NCBI GenBank assembly: GCA_937974845.1
Contig: CALJVC010000014.1
Location: 1 to 36,135 of the forward strand
DNA length: 36,135 nt
Direction of reading: 5' to 3'
Source of the DNA: an uncultured Pseudogracilibacillus sp.
GTDB lineage: Bacteria; Bacillota; Bacilli; Bacillales; Amphibacillaceae
Shown here: positions 29,764 through 36,135 of the stretch, piece after piece
Layout: each line of letters starts with the position of its first letter
Position numbering within the stretch: the first letter of the stretch is position 1
Made by a program: the position numbers and the translations under genes
The notes under the pieces: generated by a model
Seen by the model: the letters and a program-made list of their open reading frames with translations, nothing else
What the model was told of the DNA's origin: nothing
Databases searched by the model: none

Positions 29764-30156
29764 ATGGCAAAGAAACAATCAACGGCTCGTAGACGTCGTG
29801 CGAAAAAAGTAGTTGAAAAAGGTATCGCCCATATTCACTCTACTTTTAACAACACGATCGTTACAATTACAGATATGCAAGGTAACGTAGTCGCATGGAA
29901 TTCAGCAGGAGCACTCGGTTTTAAAGGTTCAAGAAAGTCAACTCCCTATGCAGCACAGATGGCTGCTGAAGCCGCTGCAAAAACAGCTTTAGAATCAAGC
30001 ATGAAAACATTAGAAGTATCTGTTAAAGGTCCTGGTGCAGGCCGTGAAGCTGCAATCCGCTCATTGCAGGCTGCTGGTTTAGAAATCACAGCGATTCGTG
30101 ATGTTACACCAGTTCCACATAACGGATGTCGCCCACCAAAACGTCGCCGTGTATAA
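29764..30156 (+). CDS. rpsK: 30S ribosomal protein S11
   Basis: A 130-residue S11 of the 30S platform. Canonical GIAHIHSTFNNTIVTITDMQGNVVAWNSAGALGFKGSRKSTPYAAQMAAEAAAK and the C-terminal TPVPHNGCRPPKRRRV. ATG 29764 follows AAAGGAGGT. Unlike in E. coli there is no rpsD before rpoA. A 125-nt gap with a predicted RNA structure follows. Confidence 0.97.
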   Translation: MAKKQSTARRRRAKKVVEKGIAHIHSTFNNTIVTITDMQGNVVAWNSAGALGFKGSRKSTPYAAQMAAEAAAKTALESSMKTLEVSVKGPGAGREAAIRSLQAAGLEITAIRDVTPVPHNGCRPPKRRRV

Positions 30157-30160
30157 GGTT

Positions 30161-30249
30161 AATCGTTTATAAAAGAGTGTACTGTCTATACTGATAAATA
30201 GGCTTGTTTCATAAGACGGGAGCTCCCCGTTTTATCGGAAACGATTTTT
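30161..30249 (+). promoter_or_regulatory. predicted three-way-junction RNA between rpsK and rpoA
   Basis: An outer helix AATCGTTT (30161-30168) with AAACGATT (30239-30246) encloses two hairpins. The first is AGTGTA (30176-30181) with TATACT (30187-30192). The second is ATAAGACGGG (30211-30220) with CCCGTTTTAT (30226-30235), which has one G-U pair. TTT follows the outer helix. It occupies most of the only sizeable gap in the alpha cluster, 33 nt before rpoA. It could be a regulatory, processing or weak termination element. I cannot assign it to a known family. Confidence 0.5.
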
Positions 30250-30281
30250 AGGACGTTAGTTTTGAAGGAGGGCTTTTTTGA

Positions 30282-31226
30282 ATGATTGAGATTGAAAAAC
30301 CGAATATCGAGCTGGTCGAAGTAAGTGACGATGGGACGTACGGAAAGTTTATCGTTGAACCTTTAGAAAGAGGTTATGGAACAACGTTAGGTAACTCGTT
30401 ACGTCGTGTGCTATTATCCTCACTTCCTGGAGCTGCCGTCACTTCTGTTCAAATCGAAGGGGCACTGCATGAATTTTCTACTATCGAAGGGGTAGTAGAA
30501 GATGTTACGACCATCATCTTAAATTTAAAAGACTTAGCGCTTAAAATTTATTCCGATGATGTAAAGACCTTAGAGATTGATGCTCAAGGGGAAGGAGTCG
30601 TAACTGCCGCAGATTTAACCTATGACAGTGATGTAGAGGTACTCAATCACGACTTACACATTGCAACATTAAACAGTAACGGTAGACTATACATGAAAAT
30701 TACTGCTGAACGTGGTCGTGGCTACCGTACAGCCGATGAAAATAAGCAAGAAAATCAACCGATTGGCGTTATTCCTGTTGACTCAGTATTTACACCCGTT
30801 TCCCGTGTATCTTACCAAGTAGAAAACACGCGAGTTGGACAGCGTACAGACTATGATAAGTTAACCTTTGATCTTTGGACGAACGGTAGTATTCGCCCAG
30901 AAGAAGCTGTCTCTCTAGGTGCAAAAGTACTTACCGAGCATTTAAATATTTTCGTAGGATTAACGGACGATGCACAAAAAGCAGAAATCATGGTAGAAAA
31001 AGAAGAAGATCAAAAAGAGAAAGTACTAGAAATGACAATCGAAGAGCTTGACCTATCTGTTCGTTCATATAACTGCTTGAAGCGTGCAGGTATTAACACG
31101 GTTCAGGAGTTAACGACAAAGACAGAAGCCGATATGATGAAGGTACGTAATTTAGGTCGTAAATCTTTAGATGAAGTGAAAAGTAAGTTAGCTGAACTTG
31201 ACTTAAGCTTACGAAGTGATGAATAA
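30282..31226 (+). CDS. rpoA: DNA-directed RNA polymerase subunit alpha
   Basis: A 314-residue alpha subunit, the scaffold of RNA polymerase, at the exact Bacillus length. The N-terminal dimerisation domain has FIVEPLERGYGTTLGNSLRRVLLSSLPGAAVTSV. An acidic linker follows (EKEEDQKEKV). The C-terminal domain (LSVRSYNCLKRAGINTVQELTTKTEADMMKVRNLGRKSLDEVKSKL) binds UP elements and activators. ATG 30282 follows AAGGAGGG. It is separated from rpsK by a structured gap and is 31 nt before rplQ. Confidence 0.98.
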   Translation: MIEIEKPNIELVEVSDDGTYGKFIVEPLERGYGTTLGNSLRRVLLSSLPGAAVTSVQIEGALHEFSTIEGVVEDVTTIILNLKDLALKIYSDDVKTLEIDAQGEGVVTAADLTYDSDVEVLNHDLHIATLNSNGRLYMKITAERGRGYRTADENKQENQPIGVIPVDSVFTPVSRVSYQVENTRVGQRTDYDKLTFDLWTNGSIRPEEAVSLGAKVLTEHLNIFVGLTDDAQKAEIMVEKEEDQKEKVLEMTIEELDLSVRSYNCLKRAGINTVQELTTKTEADMMKVRNLGRKSLDEVKSKLAELDLSLRSDE

Positions 31227-31257
31227 GCAATAGTCACGGAGAAAAGGAGGGATACTC

Positions 31258-31614
31258 ATGGCAAGAAAATTAGGACGTACAACAGAAACGAGAATGGCAT
31301 TATTACGAAATTTAGCAGCGGATGTCATCCTCCATGAACGTGTAGAAACGACGGAAGCAAAAGCTAAAGAAGTCCGTTCTGCTGTTGATAAAATGATTAC
31401 ACTAGCAAAACGTGGCGATTTAAGTGCCCGTCGTCAAGCAGCCGCGTTTTTATATGACAAACAGTCTGAAGACGAAACTCAAGTGCTAGATAAACTATTT
31501 GACGACATTGCTGAACGCTATGAGGATAGACAAGGTGGATATACTCGAGTGTTAAAGTTAGGTCCTCGCCGTGGCGATGGTGCTAACATGGCAATCATTG
31601 AATTAGTCGACTAA
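31258..31614 (+). CDS. rplQ: 50S ribosomal protein L17
   Basis: A 118-residue L17 at the tunnel exit. Canonical RKLGRTTETRMALLRNLAADVILHERVETTEAKAKEVRSAVDKMITLAKRGDLSARRQA and GGYTRVLKLGPRRGDGANMAIIELVD. ATG 31258 follows AAAGGAGGG. It is the last gene of the S10-spc-alpha transcript and is followed by a terminator. Confidence 0.97.
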   Translation: MARKLGRTTETRMALLRNLAADVILHERVETTEAKAKEVRSAVDKMITLAKRGDLSARRQAAAFLYDKQSEDETQVLDKLFDDIAERYEDRQGGYTRVLKLGPRRGDGANMAIIELVD

Positions 31615-31659
31615 TTCAGTAAGGTCAATCTATACTGCTCGACGTTTAACAGTTCCTAC

Positions 31660-31702
31660 AAGGGCTTGATTCGGTTCATCATGAACAATCATGCCCTTTT
31701 TT
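31660..31702 (+). terminator. terminator of the S10-spc-alpha superoperon
   Basis: AAGGGC (31660-31665) pairs with GCCCTT (31693-31698), then TGATT (31667-31671) with AATCA (31687-31691), then GTTC (31674-31677) with GAAC (31683-31686). The loop is ATCAT; there is a T-T mismatch and a small CG bulge. The stem runs straight into a run of six T's. It lies 45 nt after the rplQ stop. Confidence 0.88.
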
Positions 31703-31870
31703 ATTTGTTCTCTACTAACAAGTTATTCCTTTTTTGGACAAGGAAGCCTTAAGTTACGCTAGTAAGGATATGCTTATGCCTAAAAGACTAATTTACTGAA
31801 CTTTTGTAAGCCGGTCTAAGTATAAAGCTAGTGCGTATAAAGAGAAAAGGAAATCCTTTAGAAAGTATTG

Positions 31871-31876
31871 TATAAT
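31871..31876 (+). promoter_or_regulatory. candidate -10 box for ecfA1-ecfA2-ecfT-truA
   Basis: A perfect TATAAT at 31871-31876 is 30 nt ahead of ecfA1, but I see no good -35 hexamer at the right distance. The 291-nt gap between rplQ and ecfA1 otherwise holds only the rplQ terminator; I see no gene in it and no recognisable vitamin riboswitch. Confidence 0.4.
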
Positions 31877-31905
31877 AGGACGTAACGAAAGATGGAGGCA
31901 GGAAA

Positions 31906-32742
31906 ATGAGCGCGTTAATCGAATTTAAAAACGTTTCCTTTCAATACGAAAAGGACGGCCCAATGATATTGAAAGATATATCTTTTATGATTCAGGCAAA
32001 CCAGACGACAGCGATCATCGGGCATAACGGTTCGGGAAAGTCGACGATTGCTAAGTTGATGAACGGACTACTCGTCCCTCAATCGGGAGAAATCTACATC
32101 GATGGAATCCGCCTTTCTGAGGAAACGGTCTGGGATATTCGAGATACAATCGGCATGGTTTTCCAAAATCCTGACAACCAATTTGTCGGTACCACCGTGC
32201 GCGATGATGTAGCCTTTGGGATGGAAAACCGAGGTTTCCCTAGGGATTTAATGATAGAACGTATCGACCAAGCCCTTAAGGCTGTGCAGATGGAAGCCTA
32301 TGAGGAACATGAACCCCACCGTCTATCCGGTGGTCAAAAGCAAAGGGTAGCTATTGCTGGTATGCTAGCCTTACAACCGAAAGTAATGATTCTTGATGAG
32401 GCGACGGTTATGCTTGATCCTTTAGGCCGGAAGGAAATTATGGAAACGATCACTCGTCTGCGCCAGGAGGAAAACCTTACTCTGATTACAGTTACCCATG
32501 ATTTAGATGAAGTGATACAGGCGGATCATGTCATCGTCTTAAACGAGGGAAGGCTTTATGCAGAAGGAAGGCCAGAAGAAGTATTAAAAGAAGGAGATGC
32601 CTTGCGCTCGATTGGCCTTGATTCGCCCTTTCCGATTCGCTTAGCCCAAAGATTAAGGCAGGAAGGATTGCCTTTACTAGAGGATACGATTACACAGGAA
32701 GAACTTTTGGAGGAACTATGGACATTATATTCAAAAACGTAA
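31906..32742 (+). CDS. ecfA1: energy-coupling factor transporter ATPase EcfA1 (CbiO type)
   Basis: A 278-residue ABC ATPase. Walker A is GHNGSGKST (residues 39-47), the Q-loop is VFQNPDNQ, the signature is LSGGQ (140-144), Walker B is ILDE (D164, E165), and the H-loop is VTHDLDE. With EcfA2 and EcfT it forms the shared energizing module of group II ECF transporters. That module pairs with vitamin-specific S components encoded elsewhere, for example for riboflavin, biotin, thiamine or folate. ATG 31906 follows GGAGGCAGG. It overlaps ecfA2 by 25 nt. The same trio follows rplQ in many Bacillota. Confidence 0.95.
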   Translation: MSALIEFKNVSFQYEKDGPMILKDISFMIQANQTTAIIGHNGSGKSTIAKLMNGLLVPQSGEIYIDGIRLSEETVWDIRDTIGMVFQNPDNQFVGTTVRDDVAFGMENRGFPRDLMIERIDQALKAVQMEAYEEHEPHRLSGGQKQRVAIAGMLALQPKVMILDEATVMLDPLGRKEIMETITRLRQEENLTLITVTHDLDEVIQADHVIVLNEGRLYAEGRPEEVLKEGDALRSIGLDSPFPIRLAQRLRQEGLPLLEDTITQEELLEELWTLYSKT

Positions 32743-33587
32743 GCTACATTTATCAAAAAAATACCCCCTTTGAACATCGTGCCTTAGACGATGTTTCTTT
32801 TCATATACCCTCCGGCTCCTTCGTTGCGATTATCGGCCACACAGGATCGGGAAAATCGACCTTGATCCAACATTTAAACGGTTTACTTCTTCCGACACAG
32901 GGAGAGGTGCAGATCGGTTCTTATACTTTAGCTAAAGATAAGAAGCCGAACAATATGAAGGAGTTGCGTAGTAAGGTAGGAGTAGTTTTCCAATATCCAG
33001 AACACCAACTTTTTGAAGAAACGGTGGAAAAGGATATTGCTTTCGGTCCCTTAAACTTCGGTATGGACGAAGAGACGGTGAAAGAAAGAATCCAATATAT
33101 ATTACCCCGGGTGGGTCTTAACGAAGATTTACTAAAGCGCTCTCCCTTTGAATTAAGTGGTGGACAAATGCGACGCGTCGCCATCGCCGGCGTGCTAGCA
33201 ACGAAGCCATCAGTCTACGTCCTCGATGAGCCGACAGCTGGGCTCGATCCCCGGGGTCAAAAAGAGATGATGGATCTTTTCTATCAAATCCATAAAAGCG
33301 AAGAAGTGACGACCGTCCTTGTCACGCACAATATGGAAGATGCACTACGGTATGCTGACTATATTATTATTTTAAATAAAGGTCGCTTATATATGGAAGG
33401 GAGCCCAGAGGAAATTTTTCAACAGGAATCCGCCTTAGAAAAAGTTCACTTACAAGTGCCACCATCAATTCAGTTTATTAAGGCCTTTAACGAGCGGTTT
33501 CAAACGGCTATCCCTTTAAAAAAACATACCCTAACAGCCTTAAGTGAGGAAATAGTACATACGATTCGAGGGAAGCAAGATGAGTAA
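32718..33587 (+). CDS. ecfA2: energy-coupling factor transporter ATPase EcfA2
   Basis: A 289-residue ABC ATPase, the partner of EcfA1. Walker A is GHTGSGKST (residues 40-48), the Q-loop is VFQYPEHQLFEETV, the signature is LSGGQMRR, Walker B with the next segment is VYVLDEPTAGLDP, and the H-loop is VTHNMED. The C-terminal extension contributes to ATPase dimer contacts in this family. The start lies 25 nt inside ecfA1, behind TTGGAGGAAC, and the end overlaps ecfT by 8 nt, so all three are translationally coupled. Confidence 0.95.
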   Translation: MDIIFKNVSYIYQKNTPFEHRALDDVSFHIPSGSFVAIIGHTGSGKSTLIQHLNGLLLPTQGEVQIGSYTLAKDKKPNNMKELRSKVGVVFQYPEHQLFEETVEKDIAFGPLNFGMDEETVKERIQYILPRVGLNEDLLKRSPFELSGGQMRRVAIAGVLATKPSVYVLDEPTAGLDPRGQKEMMDLFYQIHKSEEVTTVLVTHNMEDALRYADYIIILNKGRLYMEGSPEEIFQQESALEKVHLQVPPSIQFIKAFNERFQTAIPLKKHTLTALSEEIVHTIRGKQDE

Positions 33588-34377
33588 CTTTATGATTATT
33601 GGTCAATACGTACCAGGTAATTCTTTTATTCATCGTTTAGACCCCAGAACGAAAATTATTACGATATTTTTCTTTGTAATTTTTGTTTTCTTTGCAAACA
33701 ATGTTTGGAGCTATAGTTTATTGACGGCCTACACGTTACTTGTTGTGATCATTACCCGGGTGCCGGTTCGCTTTATTTTAAAAGGATTAACCCCGGTTTG
33801 GTTTTTAATCGCCTTTACGATGTTGCTCCACCTTTTTTTAACGAAACAGGGTCCGGTAGTGTTTGAAATCTTTAGCATTTCGATTCATCAAGAAGGAATT
33901 AACCAAGGATTAATTATCTCCTTGCGCTTTTTCCTCCTCGTTTTAATGACGTCCTTACTTACGTTGACGACGACGCCAATCGATATTACCGATGCGATCG
34001 AAAGCATACTACATCCATTAAAAAGATTTCGGGTTCCTGTTCACGAGTTGGCCTTAATGATGTCGATTTCCTTGCGTTTTATTCCTACCCTAATGCAGGA
34101 GACGGAGAAGATTTCTAAGGCTCAAGCCTCCCGTGGAGTAGATTTTCGAACCGGGAGTTTGAAGGAGCGTTTGAAGGCAGTGATTCCTTTATTGATACCC
34201 CTTTTTGTCAGTGCCTTTAAACGGGCCGAAGAACTAGCGATGGCGATGGAGGCTCGAGGGTATCGTGGAGGAGAAGGAAGGACGAAGTTACGGGAATTAT
34301 CCTACGGTCGTAATGATATCGTAAGTTTTATTTTCTTTATAGTAGTAATTGGTATACTTTTTATAGTAAGAAATTAA
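33580..34377 (+). CDS. ecfT: energy-coupling factor transporter transmembrane protein EcfT
   Basis: A 265-residue membrane protein that couples the two ATPases to an S component. Several hydrophobic segments fall in the N-terminal 110 residues (for example IITIFFFVIFVFFANNVWSYSLLTAYTLLVVIITRV) and one is at the extreme C-terminus (DIVSFIFFIVVIGILFIV). The two coupling-helix A-R-G-type motifs are AQASRGVDF and AMEARGYRG. It overlaps ecfA2 by 8 nt and is 13 nt before truA. The DPRTKI segment after the first residues is typical of the family. Confidence 0.95.
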   Translation: MSNFMIIGQYVPGNSFIHRLDPRTKIITIFFFVIFVFFANNVWSYSLLTAYTLLVVIITRVPVRFILKGLTPVWFLIAFTMLLHLFLTKQGPVVFEIFSISIHQEGINQGLIISLRFFLLVLMTSLLTLTTTPIDITDAIESILHPLKRFRVPVHELALMMSISLRFIPTLMQETEKISKAQASRGVDFRTGSLKERLKAVIPLLIPLFVSAFKRAEELAMAMEARGYRGGEGRTKLRELSYGRNDIVSFIFFIVVIGILFIVRN

Positions 34378-34390
34378 GTAGGGATTTGGG

Positions 34391-35146
34391 ATGCAGAAGC
34401 TTAAGTGTACATTTCAATACGATGGGACACACTTTTCCGGTTATCAAATACAGCCGAACAAGCGGACGGTACAAGGTGAGCTAGAGCGAGTGTTACAGCG
34501 GATGCATAAGGGGACGCCAGTTCGAGTCCATGCCTCCGGTCGAACCGACACAGGCGTCCATGCGCTAGGACAAGTCTGTCACTTTGCTACGAATTTAGAA
34601 ATTCCAGAGGAGAATTGGAAGAAGGCCCTCAATGCTCAACTTCCGGAGGATGTGTATGTAACCGAGGTTGAAAAAGTTCCCCCTTCCTTCCACGCCCGTT
34701 TTTCGGCTATTATGAAGGAGTATCGGTACTTCGTTTTATTAGGGGAGCAACCGAATATATTTTTACGGAATTACCGTTATCAAACCGAGGATCGTTTCGA
34801 TGACCGGCTCTTACAAGAAGCGTGCGATATATTTAAAGGACGTCACGACTTTACAGCCTTTAGCTCAGCCCGATCGACTGTAAAGGGGGATAAGGTTCGT
34901 ACCTTACACGATGTTCGCTTTATACGAAAGGGAGACGAATTAGTCTTTATTTTGCGAGGTGACGGCTTTTTATACCATATGGTACGTATCATCGTAAGTA
35001 TCCTTTTAGAAGCGGGTCGTGGTGAAATAACCCCTCAAGAAATAGAGGAAATGTTTCGAAGGAAGGACCGCGGGAGTCATGGTCCTCCCCTACCTCCCCA
35101 AGGTCTTTATTTATGGGAGGTTATCTACCCTTCTCAGGGGGAATAA
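34391..35146 (+). CDS. truA: tRNA pseudouridine(38-40) synthase TruA
   Basis: A 251-residue pseudouridine synthase acting on positions 38-40 of the tRNA anticodon arm. The catalytic aspartate is D53 in ASGRTDTGVHALG. Other family segments are YDGTHFSGYQ, FHARFSAIMKEYRYFV, GRHDFTAFSSARS and GDGFLYHMVRIIV. ATG 34391 follows AGGGATTTGGG, a weaker site. It is 13 nt after ecfT, so probably on the same transcript. The promoter of rplM begins 14 nt after its stop. Confidence 0.96.
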   Translation: MQKLKCTFQYDGTHFSGYQIQPNKRTVQGELERVLQRMHKGTPVRVHASGRTDTGVHALGQVCHFATNLEIPEENWKKALNAQLPEDVYVTEVEKVPPSFHARFSAIMKEYRYFVLLGEQPNIFLRNYRYQTEDRFDDRLLQEACDIFKGRHDFTAFSSARSTVKGDKVRTLHDVRFIRKGDELVFILRGDGFLYHMVRIIVSILLEAGRGEITPQEIEEMFRRKDRGSHGPPLPPQGLYLWEVIYPSQGE

Positions 35147-35159
35147 AGGGTATATTTTA

Positions 35160-35188
35160 TTGACAAAACGGGCAAAAAAGGTTATTAT
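35160..35188 (+). promoter_or_regulatory. strong promoter of rplM-rpsI
   Basis: A perfect TTGACA (35160-35165) and TATTAT (35183-35188, 5 of 6) with a 17-nt spacer. Transcription would start near 35195, giving a leader of about 93 nt before rplM. Confidence 0.85.
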
Positions 35189-35194
35189 GATGTA

Positions 35195-35280
35195 TGGCAA
35201 ATTTAGTCTAATCCATAATTAGCCCCGGAAACTAATTGTGTGAGAATAGATGAAAGATAAGTATTTGAAATTTTGGAGGT
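35195..35280 (+). promoter_or_regulatory. ribosomal protein L13 leader RNA (candidate)
   Basis: The rplM 5' UTR holds a hairpin AATTAG (35217-35222) with CTAATT (35232-35237), with loop CCCCGGAAA, followed by a purine-rich stretch to the GGAGGT site. Position and size fit the L13 leader family described in Bacillales, thought to be an autoregulatory site. I assign the family from context and recollection, not from a covariance search. Confidence 0.6.
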
Positions 35281-35287
35281 AAAGAAA

Positions 35288-35725
35288 ATGCGTACGACGT
35301 TCATGGCAAATGACGCTACTGTAGAACGTAAATGGTATGTCATCGATGCTGAGGGCCAAAGACTTGGTCGTTTAGCAAGCGAAGTGGCCACACTTTTACG
35401 TGGTAAGCACAAGCCGACATATACTCCACACGTAGATACAGGAGATCACGTCATTGTAATTAATGCAGAGAAGATTGAATTAACAGGTAAAAAACTAACA
35501 GATAAGATGTACTACCGTCATTCAGGTTATCCTGGTGGTTTAAAGGAACGTACAGCTGGAGAGATGTTAGATCGTCATCCAGAGCGTGTAATTGAAATTG
35601 CTGTTAAAGGTATGTTGCCGAAAGGAGCTTTAGGCCGTAAGATGTTTAAAAAATTACACGTCTATAGCGGTCCAGAGCACAACAACCATGCGCAACAGCC
35701 GGAAGTATACGAACTTAAAGGATAA
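35288..35725 (+). CDS. rplM: 50S ribosomal protein L13
   Basis: A 145-residue L13, an early assembly protein of the 50S subunit. Canonical MRTTFMANDATVERKWYVIDAEGQRLGRLASEVATLLRGKHKPTYTPHVDTGDHVIVINAEKIELTGKK and MLPKGALGRKMFKKLHVY. The frame is open from 35273, but GGAGGT is at 35275-35280 and ATG 35288 gives the family start and length. It forms a two-gene unit with rpsI. Confidence 0.97.
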   Translation: MRTTFMANDATVERKWYVIDAEGQRLGRLASEVATLLRGKHKPTYTPHVDTGDHVIVINAEKIELTGKKLTDKMYYRHSGYPGGLKERTAGEMLDRHPERVIEIAVKGMLPKGALGRKMFKKLHVYSGPEHNNHAQQPEVYELKG

Positions 35726-35742
35726 GTAAAGGAGGAAATACA

Positions 35743-36135
35743 TTGGCACAAGTCCAATATTACGGCACAGGTCGTCGCAAAACGTCAACTGCTCGTGTGC
35801 GTCTTGTACCAGGATCTGGTCGTGTGATTATAAACAATCGTGATGCGGAAGAATACTTCCCATATGAAACCCAACGTTTAATTTTAAGACAACCTCTTGT
35901 TGCAACAGAGACAGAAGGTACTTATGATGTCCTTGTAAATGTCCATGGTGGAGGTTATACTGGTCAAGCAGGTGCAATCCGTCACGGAGTCGCACGTGCA
36001 CTCTTAGAAGCAGATCCAGAGTACCGTCGTATTTTAAAGGCGGAAGGCTTCTTAACACGTGACGCACGTATGAAAGAACGTTACAAATACGGCCGTCGTA
36101 AAGCCCGTAAAAAAGGTCAATTCTCAAAACGTTAA
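35743..36135 (+). CDS. rpsI: 30S ribosomal protein S9
   Basis: A 130-residue S9 whose C-terminal tail reaches P-site tRNA. Canonical YYGTGRRKTSTARVRLVPGSGRVIINNRDAEEYFP, VHGGGYTGQAGAIRHGVARALLEADPEYR and the tail RMKERYKYGRRKARKKGQFSKR. TTG 35743 follows AAAGGAGG. The stop codon is the last three bases of the window, so the gene is complete. Confidence 0.97.
   Translation: MAQVQYYGTGRRKTSTARVRLVPGSGRVIINNRDAEEYFPYETQRLILRQPLVATETEGTYDVLVNVHGGGYTGQAGAIRHGVARALLEADPEYRRILKAEGFLTRDARMKERYKYGRRKARKKGQFSKR

Noticed and set aside
1..36135. Mobile elements, CRISPR arrays, defence genes, tRNA or rRNA genes
   Set aside because: No transposase, integrase, direct-repeat array or tRNA-like cloverleaf was seen; gene content is continuous housekeeping operons.

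Overview
This window is a stretch of a Bacillales-type (Bacillota, most like Bacillaceae) chromosome covering almost the whole classical rif / str / S10 / spc / alpha ribosomal superoperon, with every gene on the + strand. Gene order, protein lengths and sequences follow Bacillus subtilis closely: ybxB before rpoB, an L7Ae-like rplGB before rpsL, a single tuf after fusA, a zinc-type S14, infA-rpmJ in the alpha cluster, no rpsD between rpsK and rpoA, and ecfA1-ecfA2-ecfT-truA-rplM-rpsI at the end. Frequent TTG and GTG starts behind strong GGAGG ribosome-binding sites fit the same group. I cannot name the species.

Layout. 1-1264: rpmG-secE, a terminator, then nusG. 1265-3790: rplK-rplA and rplJ-rplL, each pair with its own promoter and an RNA leader; rplL ends at a very strong terminator. 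3867-12220: ybxB, a 425-nt rpoB leader with an internal terminator, then rpoB and rpoC. 12273-17190: a promoter, rplGB, rpsL, rpsG, fusA, an internal promoter, tuf and a terminator. 17228-31700: a promoter and structured leader, then a tightly packed run from rpsJ to rplQ (with secY, adk, a KOW protein, infA, rpmJ and rpoA), closed by a terminator. 31871-35146: the ECF vitamin transporter energizing module ecfA1-ecfA2-ecfT, followed by truA. 35160-36135: promoter, L13-type leader, rplM and rpsI.

Together these genes build the ribosome, RNA polymerase core (alpha, beta, beta'), elongation and initiation factors (EF-G, EF-Tu, IF-1), NusG and the Sec translocon (SecY, SecE). The proteins are conserved, so most of the interest lies between the genes. 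There are two copies of a motif resembling the 23S L1-stalk base on either side of rplK, a candidate attenuator before rpoB, a predicted three-way-junction RNA between rpsK and rpoA, an inverted repeat filling the spacer of a tuf promoter, a structured S10-operon leader, and a missing map gene between adk and the KOW-protein gene. I found no mobile elements, CRISPR arrays, tRNAs or rRNAs, and no clearly undescribed protein system.
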